Source of the DNA: Symbiodinium natans
Lineage: Eukaryota; Sar; Dinophyceae; Suessiales; Symbiodiniaceae
Assembly (NCBI GenBank): GCA_905221605.1
Contig: CAJNDS010001160.1
Span: 1-31,181, forward strand
Length of the DNA stretch: 31,181 bases
Reading direction: 5' to 3'
Below the pieces are notes generated by a model that worked only from the letters and a program-made list of their open reading frames with translations, was not told the origin of the DNA and searched no databases. Shown in pieces: positions 1 through 13,600 of the stretch (position 1 is its first letter; each line of letters starts with the position of its first letter). The position numbers and the translations under genes were made by a program.

Positions 1-3000
1 TGGGGCACCACTTCGAGACCAAGACACCGGCAACAAATCGTACATCTTAGTGCTGGGGCACTTCGAGACCACGACCCCAGCAACAAATCGTACATCTTTG
101 TACTCGGGCACCACTTCGAAGACACCATCAACAAATCGTACATCTTAGTGCTGGGGCACCACTTCGAGACTAAGACACCGGCAACAAGTTGTACATCTTA
201 GTGCTGGGGCACTTCGAGACCCAGATACCATCAACAAATCGTACATCTTAGTGCTGGGGCACCACTTCGAGACCAAGACACTGGCAACAAAACGTATATC
301 TTAGTGCTGGTGCACCACTTCGAGACCAAGACACCGGCAACAAATCGTACATCTTAGTGCTGGGGCACCACTTCGAGACCAAGACACCGGCAACAAATCG
401 TACATGTTTGTGCTGGGGCACCACTTCGAGACCAAGACACCGGCGACAAATCCTACATTGCTGGGGTGCCACTTCGAGACCAAGACACCGGCAATAATCG
501 TACATCTTAATGCTGGGGCACCACTTCGAGACCAAGACACCGGCAACAAATCGTACATCTTAGTGCTGGGGCACCACTTCGAGACCAAGACGCCGGCGAC
601 AAATCGTGCATCTTAGTGCTGGGGTGCCACTTCGAGACCAAGACACCGGCAACAAACCGTACATCTTAGTGCTGGGGCACCACTTCCAAGATACCGGCAA
701 CAAATCGTATACTCAGTGTTGGGGCACCTCTTCGAGACAAAGACACAAAAAACAAATCATACATCTTAATGTTGGGGCATCGCTTCGAGACCAAGACACC
801 GGCAGCAAATCGCACATCCTAGTGCTGGGGCACCACTTCGAGAGCAAGACACTGGCAACGGACCAAGACACCGGCAACATATCGTACATCTTCGTGCTGG
901 GGTACCACTTCGAGACCAAGACACCGGCAACAAATCGTACATCTCAGTGCTGGGGCACCACTTCGAGACCAAGACACCGGCAACAAATCGTACATCTTAG
1001 TGCTGGGGCACCACTTCGAGACCAAGACACCGGCAACAAATCGTTCATATTAGTGCTGGGGCACCACTTCGAGACCAAGACACCGGCAACAAATCGTACA
1101 TTTTAGTGTTGGGGCACCGCTTCGAGACCACGACACCAGCAACAAATCGTGCATCTTAATACTGGGGCGCCATTTCGAGACCAAGACACCGGCAACAAAT
1201 CGTACATCTTAGTGCTGGGACTTCGAGACCAAGACACCAGCAACAAATCGTACATCTTCGTGCTGGGCACCACTTCGAGACCAAGACACAGGCAAAAATC
1301 ATATATCTTAGTGCTGGGACACCACTTCGAAGACACCAGCAACAAAACGTACATCTTAGTGCTGGGGCACCACTTCGAGACCAAGACACCGGCAACAAGT
1401 CGTACATCTTAATGCTGGGGCACCACTTCGAGACCAAGACACCGGCAACAAATCGTACATCTTAGTGCTGGGGCACCACTTCGAGACCAAGACGCCGGCG
1501 ACAAATCGTGCATCTTAGTGCTGGGGTGCCACTTCGAGACCAAGACACCGGCAACAAACCGTACATCTTAGTGCTGGGGCACCACTTCCAAGATACCGGC
1601 AACAAATCGTACATCTCAGTGCTGGGGCACCACTTCGAGACAAAGACACCAAAACAAATCATACATCTTAATGTTGGGGCATCGCTTCGAGACCAAGACA
1701 CCGGCAGCAAATCGCACATCCTAGTGCTGGGGCACCACTTCGAGAGCAAGACACTGGCAACAAATCGTACATCTTAGTGCTGGGGTGCCACTTCGAGACC
1801 AAGACACCGGCAACAAATCGTTCATATTAGTGCTGGGGCACCACTTCGAGACCAAGACACCGGCAACAAATCGTACATTTTAGTGTTGGGGCACGGCTTC
1901 GAGACCACGACACCAGCAACAAATCGTGCATCTTAATACTGGGGCGCCATTTCGAGACCAAGACACCGGCAACAAATCGTACATCTTAGTGCTGGGACTT
2001 CGAGACCAAGACACCAGCAACAAATCGTACATCTCAATCCTCGGGCACTCCTTCGAGTCAAAGACACCGGCATCAAATCGTACATCTTAGTGCTGGGGCA
2101 CCACTTCGAGACCAAGACACCGGCAACAAACCATACATCTTAGTGCCGGGGCACCACTTCCAAGACACCGGCAACAAATCGTACATCTCAGTGCTGGGGC
2201 GCCACTTCGAGACAAAGACCAAATCATACATCTTAATGCTGGGGCATCGCTCCGAGATCAAGACACCGGCAACAAATCGTATATCTTAGTGCTGGGGCAC
2301 CACTTCGAGACCAAGACACCGGCGACGGACCAAGACACCGCAACAAATCGTACATCTTCGCGCTGGGGCACCACATCGAGAGCAAGACACCGGCAACAAA
2401 TCGTATATCTTAGTGCTGGGGCACCACTTCAAGACCCAGACACCGGCAACAATTCGTACATCTTAGTGCTGGGGCAGCACTTGACCATGACACCGGCAAC
2501 AAATCATACATCTTAGTGCTGGGGCACCACTTCGAAACAAAGATACCGGCAACAGACCAAGACATCGACAACAAATCATACGTTTTCGTGTTGGGGCACC
2601 ACTTCGAGACCAAGACACCGGCAAAAATCGTACATTTTAGTGCTGGAGCACCGCTTCGAGACCACGACACCAGCAACAAATCGTGCATCTCAGTACTGGG
2701 GCATTACTTCGAGACCAAGACACCGGCAATAACTCGTACATCTTAGTGCTGGGACTTCGAGATCAAGACAGCAGCATCAAATCGTATATCTTCGTGACCA
2801 TTTCGAGACCAAGACACAGGCAACAAATCGCACATCTTTGTGCTGGGGCAACCACTTCGAAGACACCAGCAACAAAACATACATCTTAGTGCTGGGGCAC
2901 CACTTCGAGACCAAGACACCGGCAACAAATCGTACATCTTAGTGCTGGGGCACCACTTCGAGGCCAAGACGCCATCAACTAATCGTACATCTTAGTGCTG

Positions 3001-4040
3001 GGGCACCACTTCGAGACCAAGACACCGGCAACAAATCGTACATCTTAGTGCTGGGGCACCACTTCGAGACCAAGACACCGGCAACAAATCGTACATCTTA
3101 GTGCTGGGGCACCACTTCGAGACCAAGACACCGGCAACAAATCGTACATCTTAGTGCTGGGGTGCCACTTCGAGACCAAGTTACCGGCAACAAACCGTAC
3201 ATGTTTGTGTTGGGGCACCACTTCGAGACCAAGACACCGGAAACGCATCGTATATCTTAGTGCGGGGGCACCACTTCGAGACCAAGACACCGGCAACAAA
3301 CGGCACATCTTGGTGCTGGGACTTCGAGACCAAGACACCAGCAACAAATCGTACATCTTCGTGCTGGGCACTACTTCGAGACCAAGACACAGGCAACAAA
3401 TCATACATCTTAGTGCTGGGGCACCACTTCGAAGACACCAGCAACAAATCGTACATCTTAGTGCTGGGGCACCACTTCGAGACCAAGACACCGGCAACAA
3501 GTCGTACATCTTAGTGCTGGGGCACCACTTCGAAAACAAGACACCGGCAACAAGTCGTACATCTTAGTAGTGGGGCACCACTTCGAGACCACGACACCGG
3601 CATCAAATCGTACATCTTAGTGCTGGGGCACTACTTCGAGACCAAGACACTGGCAACAAACCGTACATCTTAGTGCGGGGGCAACACTTCCAAGATACCG
3701 GCAACAAATCGTACATCTCAGTGCTGGGGCACCACTTCGAGACAAAGGCACCCAAAACAAATCATACATCTTAATACTGGGGCATCGCTCCGAGACCAAG
3801 GCACCGGCAACAAATCGTACATCTTCGTGCTGGGCCACCACTGCGAGACCAAGACACCATCAACTAAACGTTCATCTTAGTGCTGGGGCACCACTTCGAG
3901 ACCAAGACACAGGCAACAAATCGTACATCTTAGTGTTGGGGCACCACTTCGAGACCAAGACACCGTACATCTTAGTGCTGGGGCACTACTTCGAGACCAA
4001 GACACCGGCAACAAATTTTACATCTTAGTGCTGGTGCACC
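1..4040 (+). repeat. 53-bp satellite array, block 1
   Basis: Tandem monomers of 53 bp, recognisable by the successive words CTTAGTGCTGGGGCACCAC, TTCGAGACCAAGACACCGG and CAACAAATCGTACAT. Divergence between neighbours is mostly point changes (for example CTTCGTG or CTCAGTG for CTTAGTG, ACACAGG or ACACCAG for ACACCGG) plus shortened monomers lacking CACCA or GAGACCAA. Apparent ORFs on both strands are by-products of the period: 53 is not a multiple of 3, so three monomers cycle through all frames and give a 53-aa repeating peptide. No unrelated insert is seen within this block. The array is already running at base 1, so its left edge lies outside the window. Confidence 0.97.
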
Positions 4041-4370
4041 AAAAGGCACAGTTTCTAGCCCATATCCTGTCTATGAATAAGCCCTGTCCACCGCTCACTC
4101 ATGCTGTTACATCTGTCTTGGTTTTCATGCGTGATCCAGAAGTTGGGCCCTTTCCAGACACCCTTTTAGTAACTAGCCCGTGAACCTGTCATTTAGTACC
4201 TTGACCATGTGGTTCACTCTCTGACAGTAAGGATCCCACTCTCGGGCTTCGTTCACGCTTATATTAATTTCATGCGTTCATTCACTCTGTTCATTCGCTT
4301 ATAAATTAATATAATGCGTTCTCTTCACAGTATTAATATTATTAATGGTGTGTGAAGAGAGCGGAGTGAG
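4041..4370. other. 330-bp AT-rich non-satellite insertion
   Basis: The satellite stops after GGTGCACC and resumes at ACTTCGAGACC with no satellite bases lost, so 330 bp have been inserted precisely into one monomer. The inserted DNA is unlike the flanks: AT-rich in its right half, with no coding potential of note. Near its right end is an inverted repeat, CTCTTCACA (4321-4329) and TGTGAAGAG (4351-4359), around an AT-rich loop of TATTAATATTATTAAT type. ATGCGTTC occurs twice nearby (about 4273 and 4314), each next to TTAAT-rich sequence. I see no clear target-site duplication and no terminal inverted repeat. It could be a small non-autonomous element or a fragment of unique DNA caught in the array. 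Confidence 0.8.
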
Positions 4371-7300
4371 ACTTCGAGACCAAGACACCGGCAACAAATC
4401 GTACATCTTAGTGCTGGGGCACCACTTCGAGACCAAGACACCGGCAACAAATCGTACATGTTCGTGCTGGGGCACCACTTCGAGACCAAGACACCGGCGA
4501 CAAATCGTACATTGCTGGGGTGCCACTTCGAGACCAAGACACCGGCAACAAATCGTACATCTTAATGCTGGGGAACCTCTTCGAGACCCCGGTAACAAAT
4601 CGTACATCTTCGTGCTGGGGCACCACATCGAGAGCAAGACACCGGCAACAAATCGTACATCTTAGTGCTGGGGCACCACTTCAAGACCAAGACACCGGCA
4701 ACAAATCGTACATCTTAGTGCTGGGGCACCACTTCGAAACAAAGACACGGCAACAGACCAAGACACCGACAACAAATCATACGTCTTCGTGTTGGGGTAC
4801 CACTTCGAGACCAAGACACCGGCAACAAATCGTGCATTTTAGTGCTGGGGCACCGCTTCGAGACCACGACACCAGCAACAAATCGTGCATCTCAGTACTG
4901 GGGACCACTTCGAGACCAAGACACCGGCAACAACTCGTACATCTTAGTGCTGGGACTTCGAGACCAAGACACCAGCATCAAATCGTATATCTTCGTGCTG
5001 GGCACCATTTCGAGACCAAGACACAGGCAACAAAACGCACATCTTTGTGCTGGAGCACCACTTCGAAGACACCAGCAACAAAACATACATCTTAGTGCTG
5101 GGGCACCACTTCGAGACCAAGACACCGGCAACAAGTCGTACATCTTAGTGCTGGGGCACCACTTCGAGGCCAAGACGCCATCAACTAATCGTACATCTTA
5201 GTGCTGGGGCACCACTTCGAGACCAAGACACCATCAACTAATCGTACATCTTAGTGCTGGGGCACCACTTCGAGACCAAGACACCGACAACAAAACGTAC
5301 ATCTTAGTGCTGGGGCACTTCGAGACCAAGACACCGGCAACAAATCGTACATTTTAGTCCTGGGGCACCACTTCGAGACCAAGACACCGGCAACAAATCG
5401 TACATCTTAGTGCTGGGGCACCACTTCGAGACCAAGACACCGGCAACAAATCGTACATCTTAGTGCTGGGGTGCCACTTCGAGACCAAGACACCGGCAAC
5501 AAACCGTACGTGTTTGTGCTGGGGCACCACTTCGAGACCAAGACGCCACGGCAACGCATCGTACATCTTAGTGCGGGGGCACCACTTCGAGACCAAGACA
5601 CCGGCAACAAACGGCACATCTTGGTGCGGGGGCACTACTTCCAAGACACCGGCATCAAATCGTACATCTCAGTGCTGGGGTACCACTTCGAGACAAAGAC
5701 ACCGAAAACAAATCATACATCTTAATTCTGGGGCATCGCTCCGAGACTCAGACCAAGATAGCGGCAACAAATCGTACATCTTAGTGCTGGGGCACCACTT
5801 CGAGACCAAGACACCGGCAACAAATCGTACATCTTAGTGCTGGGGCACTTCGAGACCACGACCCCAGCAACAAATCGTACATCTTAGTACTCGGGCACCA
5901 CTTCGAAGACACCATCAACAAATCGTACATCTTAGTGCTGGGGCACCACTTCGAGACCAAGACACTGGCAACAAAACGTATATCTTAGTGCTGGTGCACC
6001 ACTTCGAGACCAAGACACCGGCAACAAATCGTACATCTTAGTGCTGGGGCACCACTTCGAGACCAAGACACCGGCAACAAATCCTACATGTTTGTGCTGG
6101 GGCACCACTTCGAGACCAAGACACCGGCGACAAATCCTACATTGCTGGGGTGCCACTTCGAGACCAAGACACCGGCAACAATCGTACATCTTAATGCTGG
6201 GGCACCACTTCGAGACCAAGACACCGGCAACAAATCGTACATCTTAGTGCTGGGGCACCACTTCGAGACCAAGACGCCGGCGACAAATCGTGCATCTTAG
6301 TGCTGGGGTGCCACTTCGAGACCAAGACACCGGCAACAAACCGTACATCTTAGTGCTGGGGCACCACTTCCAAGATACCGGCAACAAATCGTATACTCAG
6401 TGTTGGGGCACCTCTTCGAGACAAAGACACCCAAAACAAATCATACATCTTAATGTTGGGGCATCGCTTCGAGACCAAGATACCGGCAACAAATCGCACA
6501 TCTTAGTGCTGGGGCACCACTTCGAGAGCAAGACACTGGCAACGGACCAAGACACCGGCAACATATCGTACATCTTCGTGCTGGGGTACCACTTCGAGAC
6601 CAAGACACCGGCAACAAATCGTACATCTCAGTGCTGGGGCACCACTTCGAGACCAAGACACCGGCAACAAATCGTACATCTTAGTGCTGGGGCACCACTT
6701 CGAGACCAAGACACCGGCAACAAATCGTTCATATTAGTGCTGGGGCACCACTTCGAGACCAAGACACCGGCAACAAATCGTACATTTTAGTGTTGGGGCA
6801 CCGCTTCGAGACCACGACACCAGCAACAAATCGTGCATCTTAATACTGGGGCGCCATTTCGAGACCAAGACACCGGCAACAAATCGTACATCTTAGTGCT
6901 GGGACTTCGAGACCAAGACACCAGCAACAAATCGTACATCTTCGTGCTGGGCACCACTTCGAGGCCAAGACACAGGCAAAAATCATACATCTTAGTGCTG
7001 GGGCACCACTTCGAAGACACCAGCATTAAAACGTACATCTTAGTGCTGGGGCACCACTTCGAGACCAAGACACCGGCAACAAGTCGTACATCTTAATGCT
7101 GGGGCACCACTTCGAGACCAAGACACCGGCAACAAATCGTACATCTTAGTGCTGGGGCACCACTTCGAGATCAAAACACCGGCATCAAATCGTACATCTT
7201 AGTGCTGGGGCAGCACTTCGAGACCAAGACAACGGCAACAAACCGTACATCTTAGTGCGGGGGCATCACTTCCAAGACACCGGCAACAAATCGTACATCT

Positions 7301-9673
7301 CAGTGCTGGGGCACCACTTCGAGACAAACACACCAAAACAAATCATGCATCTTAATGCTGGGTCATCGCTCCGAGACCAAGACACCGGCAACAAATCGTA
7401 CATCTCAATCCTCGGGCACTCCTTCGAGTCAAAGACACCGGCATCAAATCGTACATCTTAGTGCTGGGGCACCACTTCGAGACCAAGACACCGGCAACAA
7501 ACCATACATCTTAGTGCGGGGGCACCACTTCCAAGACACCGGCAACAAATCGTACATCTCAGTGCTGGGGCGCCACTTCGAGACAAAGACCAAATCATAC
7601 ATCTTAATGCTGGGGCATCGCTCCGAGACCAAGACACCGGCAACAAATCGTATATCTTAGTGCTGGGGCACCACTTCGAGACCAAGACACCGGCGACGGA
7701 CCAAGACACCGGCAACAAATCGTACATCTTCGTGCTGGGGCACCACATCGAGAGCAAGACACCGGCAACAAATCGTACATCTTAGTGCTGGGGCACCACT
7801 TCAAGACCCAGACACCGGCAACAATTCGTACATCTTAGTGCTGGGGCAGCACTTGACCATGACACCGGCAACAAATCATACATCTTAGTGCTGGGGCACC
7901 ACTTCGAAACAAAGATACCGGCAACAGACCAAGACACCGACAACAAATCATACGTCTTCGTGTTGGGGCACCACTTCGAGACCAAGACACCGGCAAAAAT
8001 CGTACATTTTAGTGCTGGGGCACCGCTTCGAGACCACGACACCAGCAACAAATCGTGCATCTCAGTACTGGGGCATTACTTCGAGACCAAGACACCGGCA
8101 ATAACTCGTACATCTTAGTGCTGGGACTTCGAGATCAAGACACCAGCATCAAATCGTATATCTTCGTGACCATTTCGAGACCAAGACACAGGCAACAAAT
8201 CGCACATCTTTGTGCTGGGGCAACCACTTCGAAGACACCAGCAACAAAACATACATCTTAGTGCTGGGGCACCACTTCGAGACCAAGACACCGGCAACAA
8301 ATCGTACATCTTAGTGCTGGGGCACCACTTCGAGGCCAAGACGCCATCAACTAATCGTACATCTTAGTGCTGGGGCACCACTTCGAGACCAAGACACCGG
8401 CAACAAATCGTACATGTTAGTGCTGGGGCACCACTTCGAGACCAAGACACCGGCAACAAATCGTACATCTTAGTGCTGGGGCACCACTTCGAGACCAAGA
8501 CACCGGCAACAAATCGTACATCTTAGTGCTGGGGTGCCACTTCGAGACCAAGTTACCGGCAACAAACCGTACATGTTTGTGCTGGGGCACCACTTCGAGA
8601 CCAAGACACCGGAAACGCATCGTATATCTTAGTGCGGGGGCACCACTTCGAGACCAAGACACCGGCAACAAACGGCACATCTTGGTGCTGGGACTTCGAG
8701 ACCAAGATACCAGCAACAAATCGTACATCTTCGTGCTGGGCACTACTTCGAGACCAAGACACAGGCAACAAATCATACATCTTAGTGCTGGGGCACCACT
8801 TCGAAGACACCAGCAACAAATCGTACATCTTAGTGCTGGGGCACCACTTCGAGACCAAGACACCGGCAACAAGTCGTACATCTTAGTGCTGGGGCACCAC
8901 TTCGAAAACAAGACACCGGCAACAAGCCGTACATCTTAGTAGTGGGGCACCACTTCGAGACCACGACACCGGCATCAAATCGTACATCTTAGTGCTGGGG
9001 CACTACTTCGAGACCAAGACACTGGCAACAAACCGTACATCTTAGTGCGGGGGCAACACTTCCAAGATACCGGCAACAAATCGTACATCTCAGTGCTGGG
9101 GCACCACTTCGAGACAAAGGCACCCAAAACAAATCATACATCTTAATACTGGGGCATCGCTCCGAGACCAAGGCACCGGCAACAAATCGTACATCTTCGT
9201 GCTGGGCCACCACTGCGAGACCAAGACACCATCAACTAAACGTTCATCTTAGTGCTGGGGCACCACTTCGAGACCAAGACACAGGCAACAAATCGTACAT
9301 CTTAGTGTTGGGGCACCACTTCGAGACCAAGACACTGGCAACAAAACGTACATCCTAGTGCTGGGGCACCATTTCGAGACCAAGACACAGGCAACAAAAC
9401 GCACATCTTTGTGCTGGAGCACCACTTCGAAGACACCAGCAACAAAACATACATCTTAGTGCTGGGGCACCACTTCGAGACCAAGACACCGGCAACAAGT
9501 CGTACATCTTAGTGCTGGGGCACCACTTCGAGGCCAAGACGCCATCAACTAATCGTACATCTTAGTGTTGGGGCACCACTTCGAGACCAAGACACTGGCA
9601 ACAAAACGTACATCCTAGTGCTGGGGCACCACTTCGAGACCAAGACACCGGCAACAAATCGTACATCTTAGTG
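4371..9673 (+). repeat. 53-bp satellite array, block 2
   Basis: Continuation of the same 53-bp satellite in the same orientation as block 1. About 5790-9300 is a near-copy of about 1-3940. Diagnostic variants recur at a fixed offset of 5684 bp up to about 1410, and of about 5372 bp from about 2073 onward. Copy 1 therefore has about 312 bp (six monomers) that copy 2 lacks. The copies stop matching near 3950 and 9320. The block ends at CTTAGTG, immediately followed by the reverse-orientation block. Confidence 0.97.
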
Positions 9674-10670
9674 GTCTCGAAGTGCCCCAGCACTAAGATG
9701 TACAATTTGTTGCCGGTGTCTTGATCTCGAAGTGGTGCCCCAGCACTAAGATGTACGATTTGTTGATGGTGTCTTCGAAGTGGTGCCCGAGTACTAAGAT
9801 GTACGATTTGTTGCTGGGGTCGTGGTCTCGAAGTGCCCCAGCACTAAGATGTACGATTTGTTGCCGGTGTCTTGGTCTCGAAGTGGTGCCCCAACACTAA
9901 GATGTACGATTTGTTGCCGGTGTCTTGGTCTCGAAGGCACTAAGATGTACGATTTGTTGATGGTGTCTTGGTCTCGCAGTGGTGGCCCAGCACGAAGATG
10001 TACGATTTGTTGCCGGTGTCTTGGTCTGTTGCAAGGGTCTCGAAGTGGTGCCCCAGCACTAAGATGTACGATTTGTTGCCGCTATCTTGGTCTCGGAGCG
10101 ATGCCCCAGAATTAAGATGTATGACTTGTTTTCGGTGTCTTTGTCTCGAAGTGATACCCCAGCACTGAGATGTACGATTTGATGCCGGTGTCTTGGAAGT
10201 GGTGCCCCCGCACCAAGATGTGCCGTTTGTTGCCGATGTCTTGGTCTCGAAGTGGTGCCCCCGCACTAAGATGTGCCGTTTGTTGCCGGTGTCTTGGTCT
10301 CGAAGTGGTGCCCCAGTTGCCGGTGTCTTGGTCCCGAAGTGGCACCCCAGCACTAAGATGTACGATGTGTTGCCGGTGTCTTGGTCTCGAAGTGGTGCCC
10401 CAGCACTAAGATGTACGATTTGTTGCCGGTGTCTTGGTCTCGAAGTGGTGCCCCAGCACTAAAATGTACGATTTGTTGCCGGTGTCTTGGTCTCGAAGTG
10501 GTGCCCCAGCACTAAGATGTATGTTTTGTTGCCGGTGTCTTGGTCTCGAAGTGGTGCCCCAGCACTAAGATGTACGATTTGTTGCCGGTGTCTTGGTCTC
10601 GAAGTGGTGCACCAGCACTAAGATGTACAATTTGTTGCCAGTGTCTTGGTCTCGAAGTGGTGCCCCAGCA
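9674..10670 (-). repeat. Inverted block of the 53-bp satellite
   Basis: From 9674 the monomer is read in reverse complement (GGTCTCGAAGTGGTGCCCC, AGCACTAAGATGTACG, TTTGTTGCCGGTGTCTT) for about 19 copies. It returns abruptly to forward orientation at 10671 (AGACACCATCAACAAATCG). Both junctions fall inside a monomer. The left one joins CTTAGTG to GTCTCGAAG and the right one joins GCCCCAGCA to AGACACC. Monomers inside show the same spectrum of variants as the forward array, including shortened ones, so this is an inversion or inverted duplication of local satellite rather than a different family. Confidence 0.95.
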
Positions 10671-13600
10671 AGACACCATCAACAAATCGTACATCTTAGT
10701 GTTGGGGCACCACTTCGAGACCAAGACATTGGCAACAAAACGTATATCTGAGTGCTGGTGCACCACTTCGAGACCAAGACACCGGCAACAAATCGTACAT
10801 CTTAGTGCTGGGGCACCACTTCGAGACCAAGACACCGGCAACAAATCGTACATGTTTGTGCTGGGGCACCACTTCGAGACCAAGACACCGGCGACAAATC
10901 CTACATTGCTGGGGTGCCACTTTTGGGAGCAGAAGTCTCTTGCACCCTGGCAAGCTCCATGATTAGACCAAGACACCCGGCAACAAATCGTACATCTCAA
11001 TGCTGGGGCACCACTTCGAGACCAAGACACCGGCATCAAATCATACATCTTAGTGCTGGGGCACCACTTCGAGACCAAGACACCGGCGACAAATCGTGCA
11101 TCTTAGTGCTGGGGTGCCACTTCGAGACCAAGACACCGGCAACAAACCGTACATCTTAGTGCTGGGGCACAACTTCCAAGATACCGGCAACAAATCGTAT
11201 ACTCAGTGTTGGGGCACCTCTTCGAGACAAAGACACCCAAAACAAATCATACATCTTAATGTTGGGGCATCGCTCCGAGACCAAGATACCGGCAACAAAT
11301 CGCACATCCTAGTGCTGGGACACCACTTCGAGACCAAGACACCGGCAACGGACCAAGACACCGGCAACATATCGTACATCTTCGTGCTGGGGCACCACTT
11401 CGAGACCAAGACACCGGCAACAAATCGTACATCTCAGGGCTGGGGCACCACTTCGAGACCAAGACACCGGCAACAAATCGTACATCTTAGTGCTGGGGCA
11501 CCACTTCGAGACCAAGACACCGGCAACAAATCGTTCATATTAGTGCTGGGGCACCACTTCGAGACCAAGACACCGGCAACAAATCGTACATTCAGTGTTG
11601 GGGCACCGCTTCGAGACCACGACAAATCGTGCATCTTAATACTGGGGCACCATTTCGAGACCAAGACACCGGCAACAAATCGTATATCTTAGTGCTGGGA
11701 CTTCGAGACCAAGACACCAGCAACAAATCGTACATCTTCGTGCTGGGCACCACTTCGAGACCAAGACACAGGCAACAAATCATACATCTTAGTGCTGGGG
11801 CACTTCGAAGACACCAGCAACAAAACGTACATCTTAGTGCTGGGGCACCACTTCGAGACCAAGACACCGGCAACAAGTCGTACATCTTAATGCTGGGGCA
11901 CCACTTCGAGACCAAGACACCGGCAACAAATCGTACATCTTAGTGCTGGGGCACCACTTCGAGACCACAACACCGGCATCAAATCGTACATCTTAGTGCT
12001 GGGGCAGCACTTCGAGACCAAGACAACGGCAACAAACGGTACATCTTAGTGCGGGGGCACCACTTCCAAGACACCGGCAACAAATCGTACATCTGGGTGC
12101 TGGGGCACCACTTCGAGACAAAGACACCAAAACAAATCATACATCTTAATTCTGGGTCATCGCTCCGAGACCAAGACACCGGCAACAAATCGTACATCTC
12201 AATCCTCGGGCCTTCCTTCGAGTCAAAGACACCGGCATCAAATCGTACATCTTAACGGTGGGGCACCACTTCGAGACCAAGACACCGGCAACAAACCATA
12301 CATCTTAGTGCGGGGGCACCACTTCCAAGACACCGGCAACAAATCGTACATCTCAGTGCTGGGGCGCCACTTCGAGACAAAGACCAAATCATACATCTTA
12401 ATGCTGGGGCATCGCTCCGAGACCAAGACACCGGCAACAAATCGTTTATCTTAGTGCTGGGGCACCACTTCGAGACCAAGACACTGGCGACAGACCAAGA
12501 CACCGGCAACAAATCGTACATCTTCGTGCTGGGGCACCACATCGAGAGCAAGACACCGGCAACAAATCGTGCATCTTAGTGCTGGGGCACCACTTCAAAA
12601 CCAAGACACCGGCAACAAATCGTACATCTTAGTGCTGGGGCACTTCGAGACCAAGACACCGGCAACAAATCGTACATTTTAGTGCTGGGGCACCACTTCG
12701 AGACCAAGACACCGGCAACAAATCGTACATTTTAGTGCTGGGGCACCGCTTCGAGACCACGACACCAGCAACACAATCGTGCATCTCAGTACTGGGGAAA
12801 AACTTCGAGACCAAGACACCGGCGCAACAACTCGTACATCTTAGTGCTGGGACTTCGAGACCAAGACACCAGCATCAAATCGTATATCTTCGTGCTGGGC
12901 ACCATTTCGAGACCAAGACACAGGCAACAAATCGCACATCTTTGTGCTGGGGCACCACTTCGAAGGCACCAGCAACAAAACATACATCTTAGTGTTGGGG
13001 CACCACTTCGAGACCAAGACACCGGCAACAAATCGTACATATTAGTGCTGGGGCACCACTTCGAGACCAAGACACAGGCAACAAATCGCACATCTTTGTG
13101 CTGGGGCACCACTTCGAAGGCACCAGCAACAAAACATACATCTTAGTGTTGGGGCACCACTTCGAGACCAAGACACCGGCAACAAGTCGTACATCTTAGT
13201 GCTGGGGCACCACTTCGAGGTCCAGACGCCATCAACTAATCGTACATCTTAGTGCTGGGGCACCACTTCGAGACCAAGACACTGGCAACAAAACGTACAT
13301 CTTAGTGCTGGGCCACCACTTCGAGACCAAGACACCGTCAACAAATCGTACATCTTAGTGCTGGGGCACCACTTCGAGACCAAGACACTGGCAACAAATA
13401 CATCTTAGTGCTGGTGCACCACTTCGAGACCAAGACACCGGCAACAAATCGTACATCTTAGTGCTGGGGCACCACTTCGAGACCAAGACACCGGCAACAA
13501 AACGTACATCTTAGTGCTGGGGCACTTCGAGACCAAGACACCGGCAACAAATCGTACATTTTAGTGCTGGGGCACCACTTCGAGACCAAGACACCGGCAA

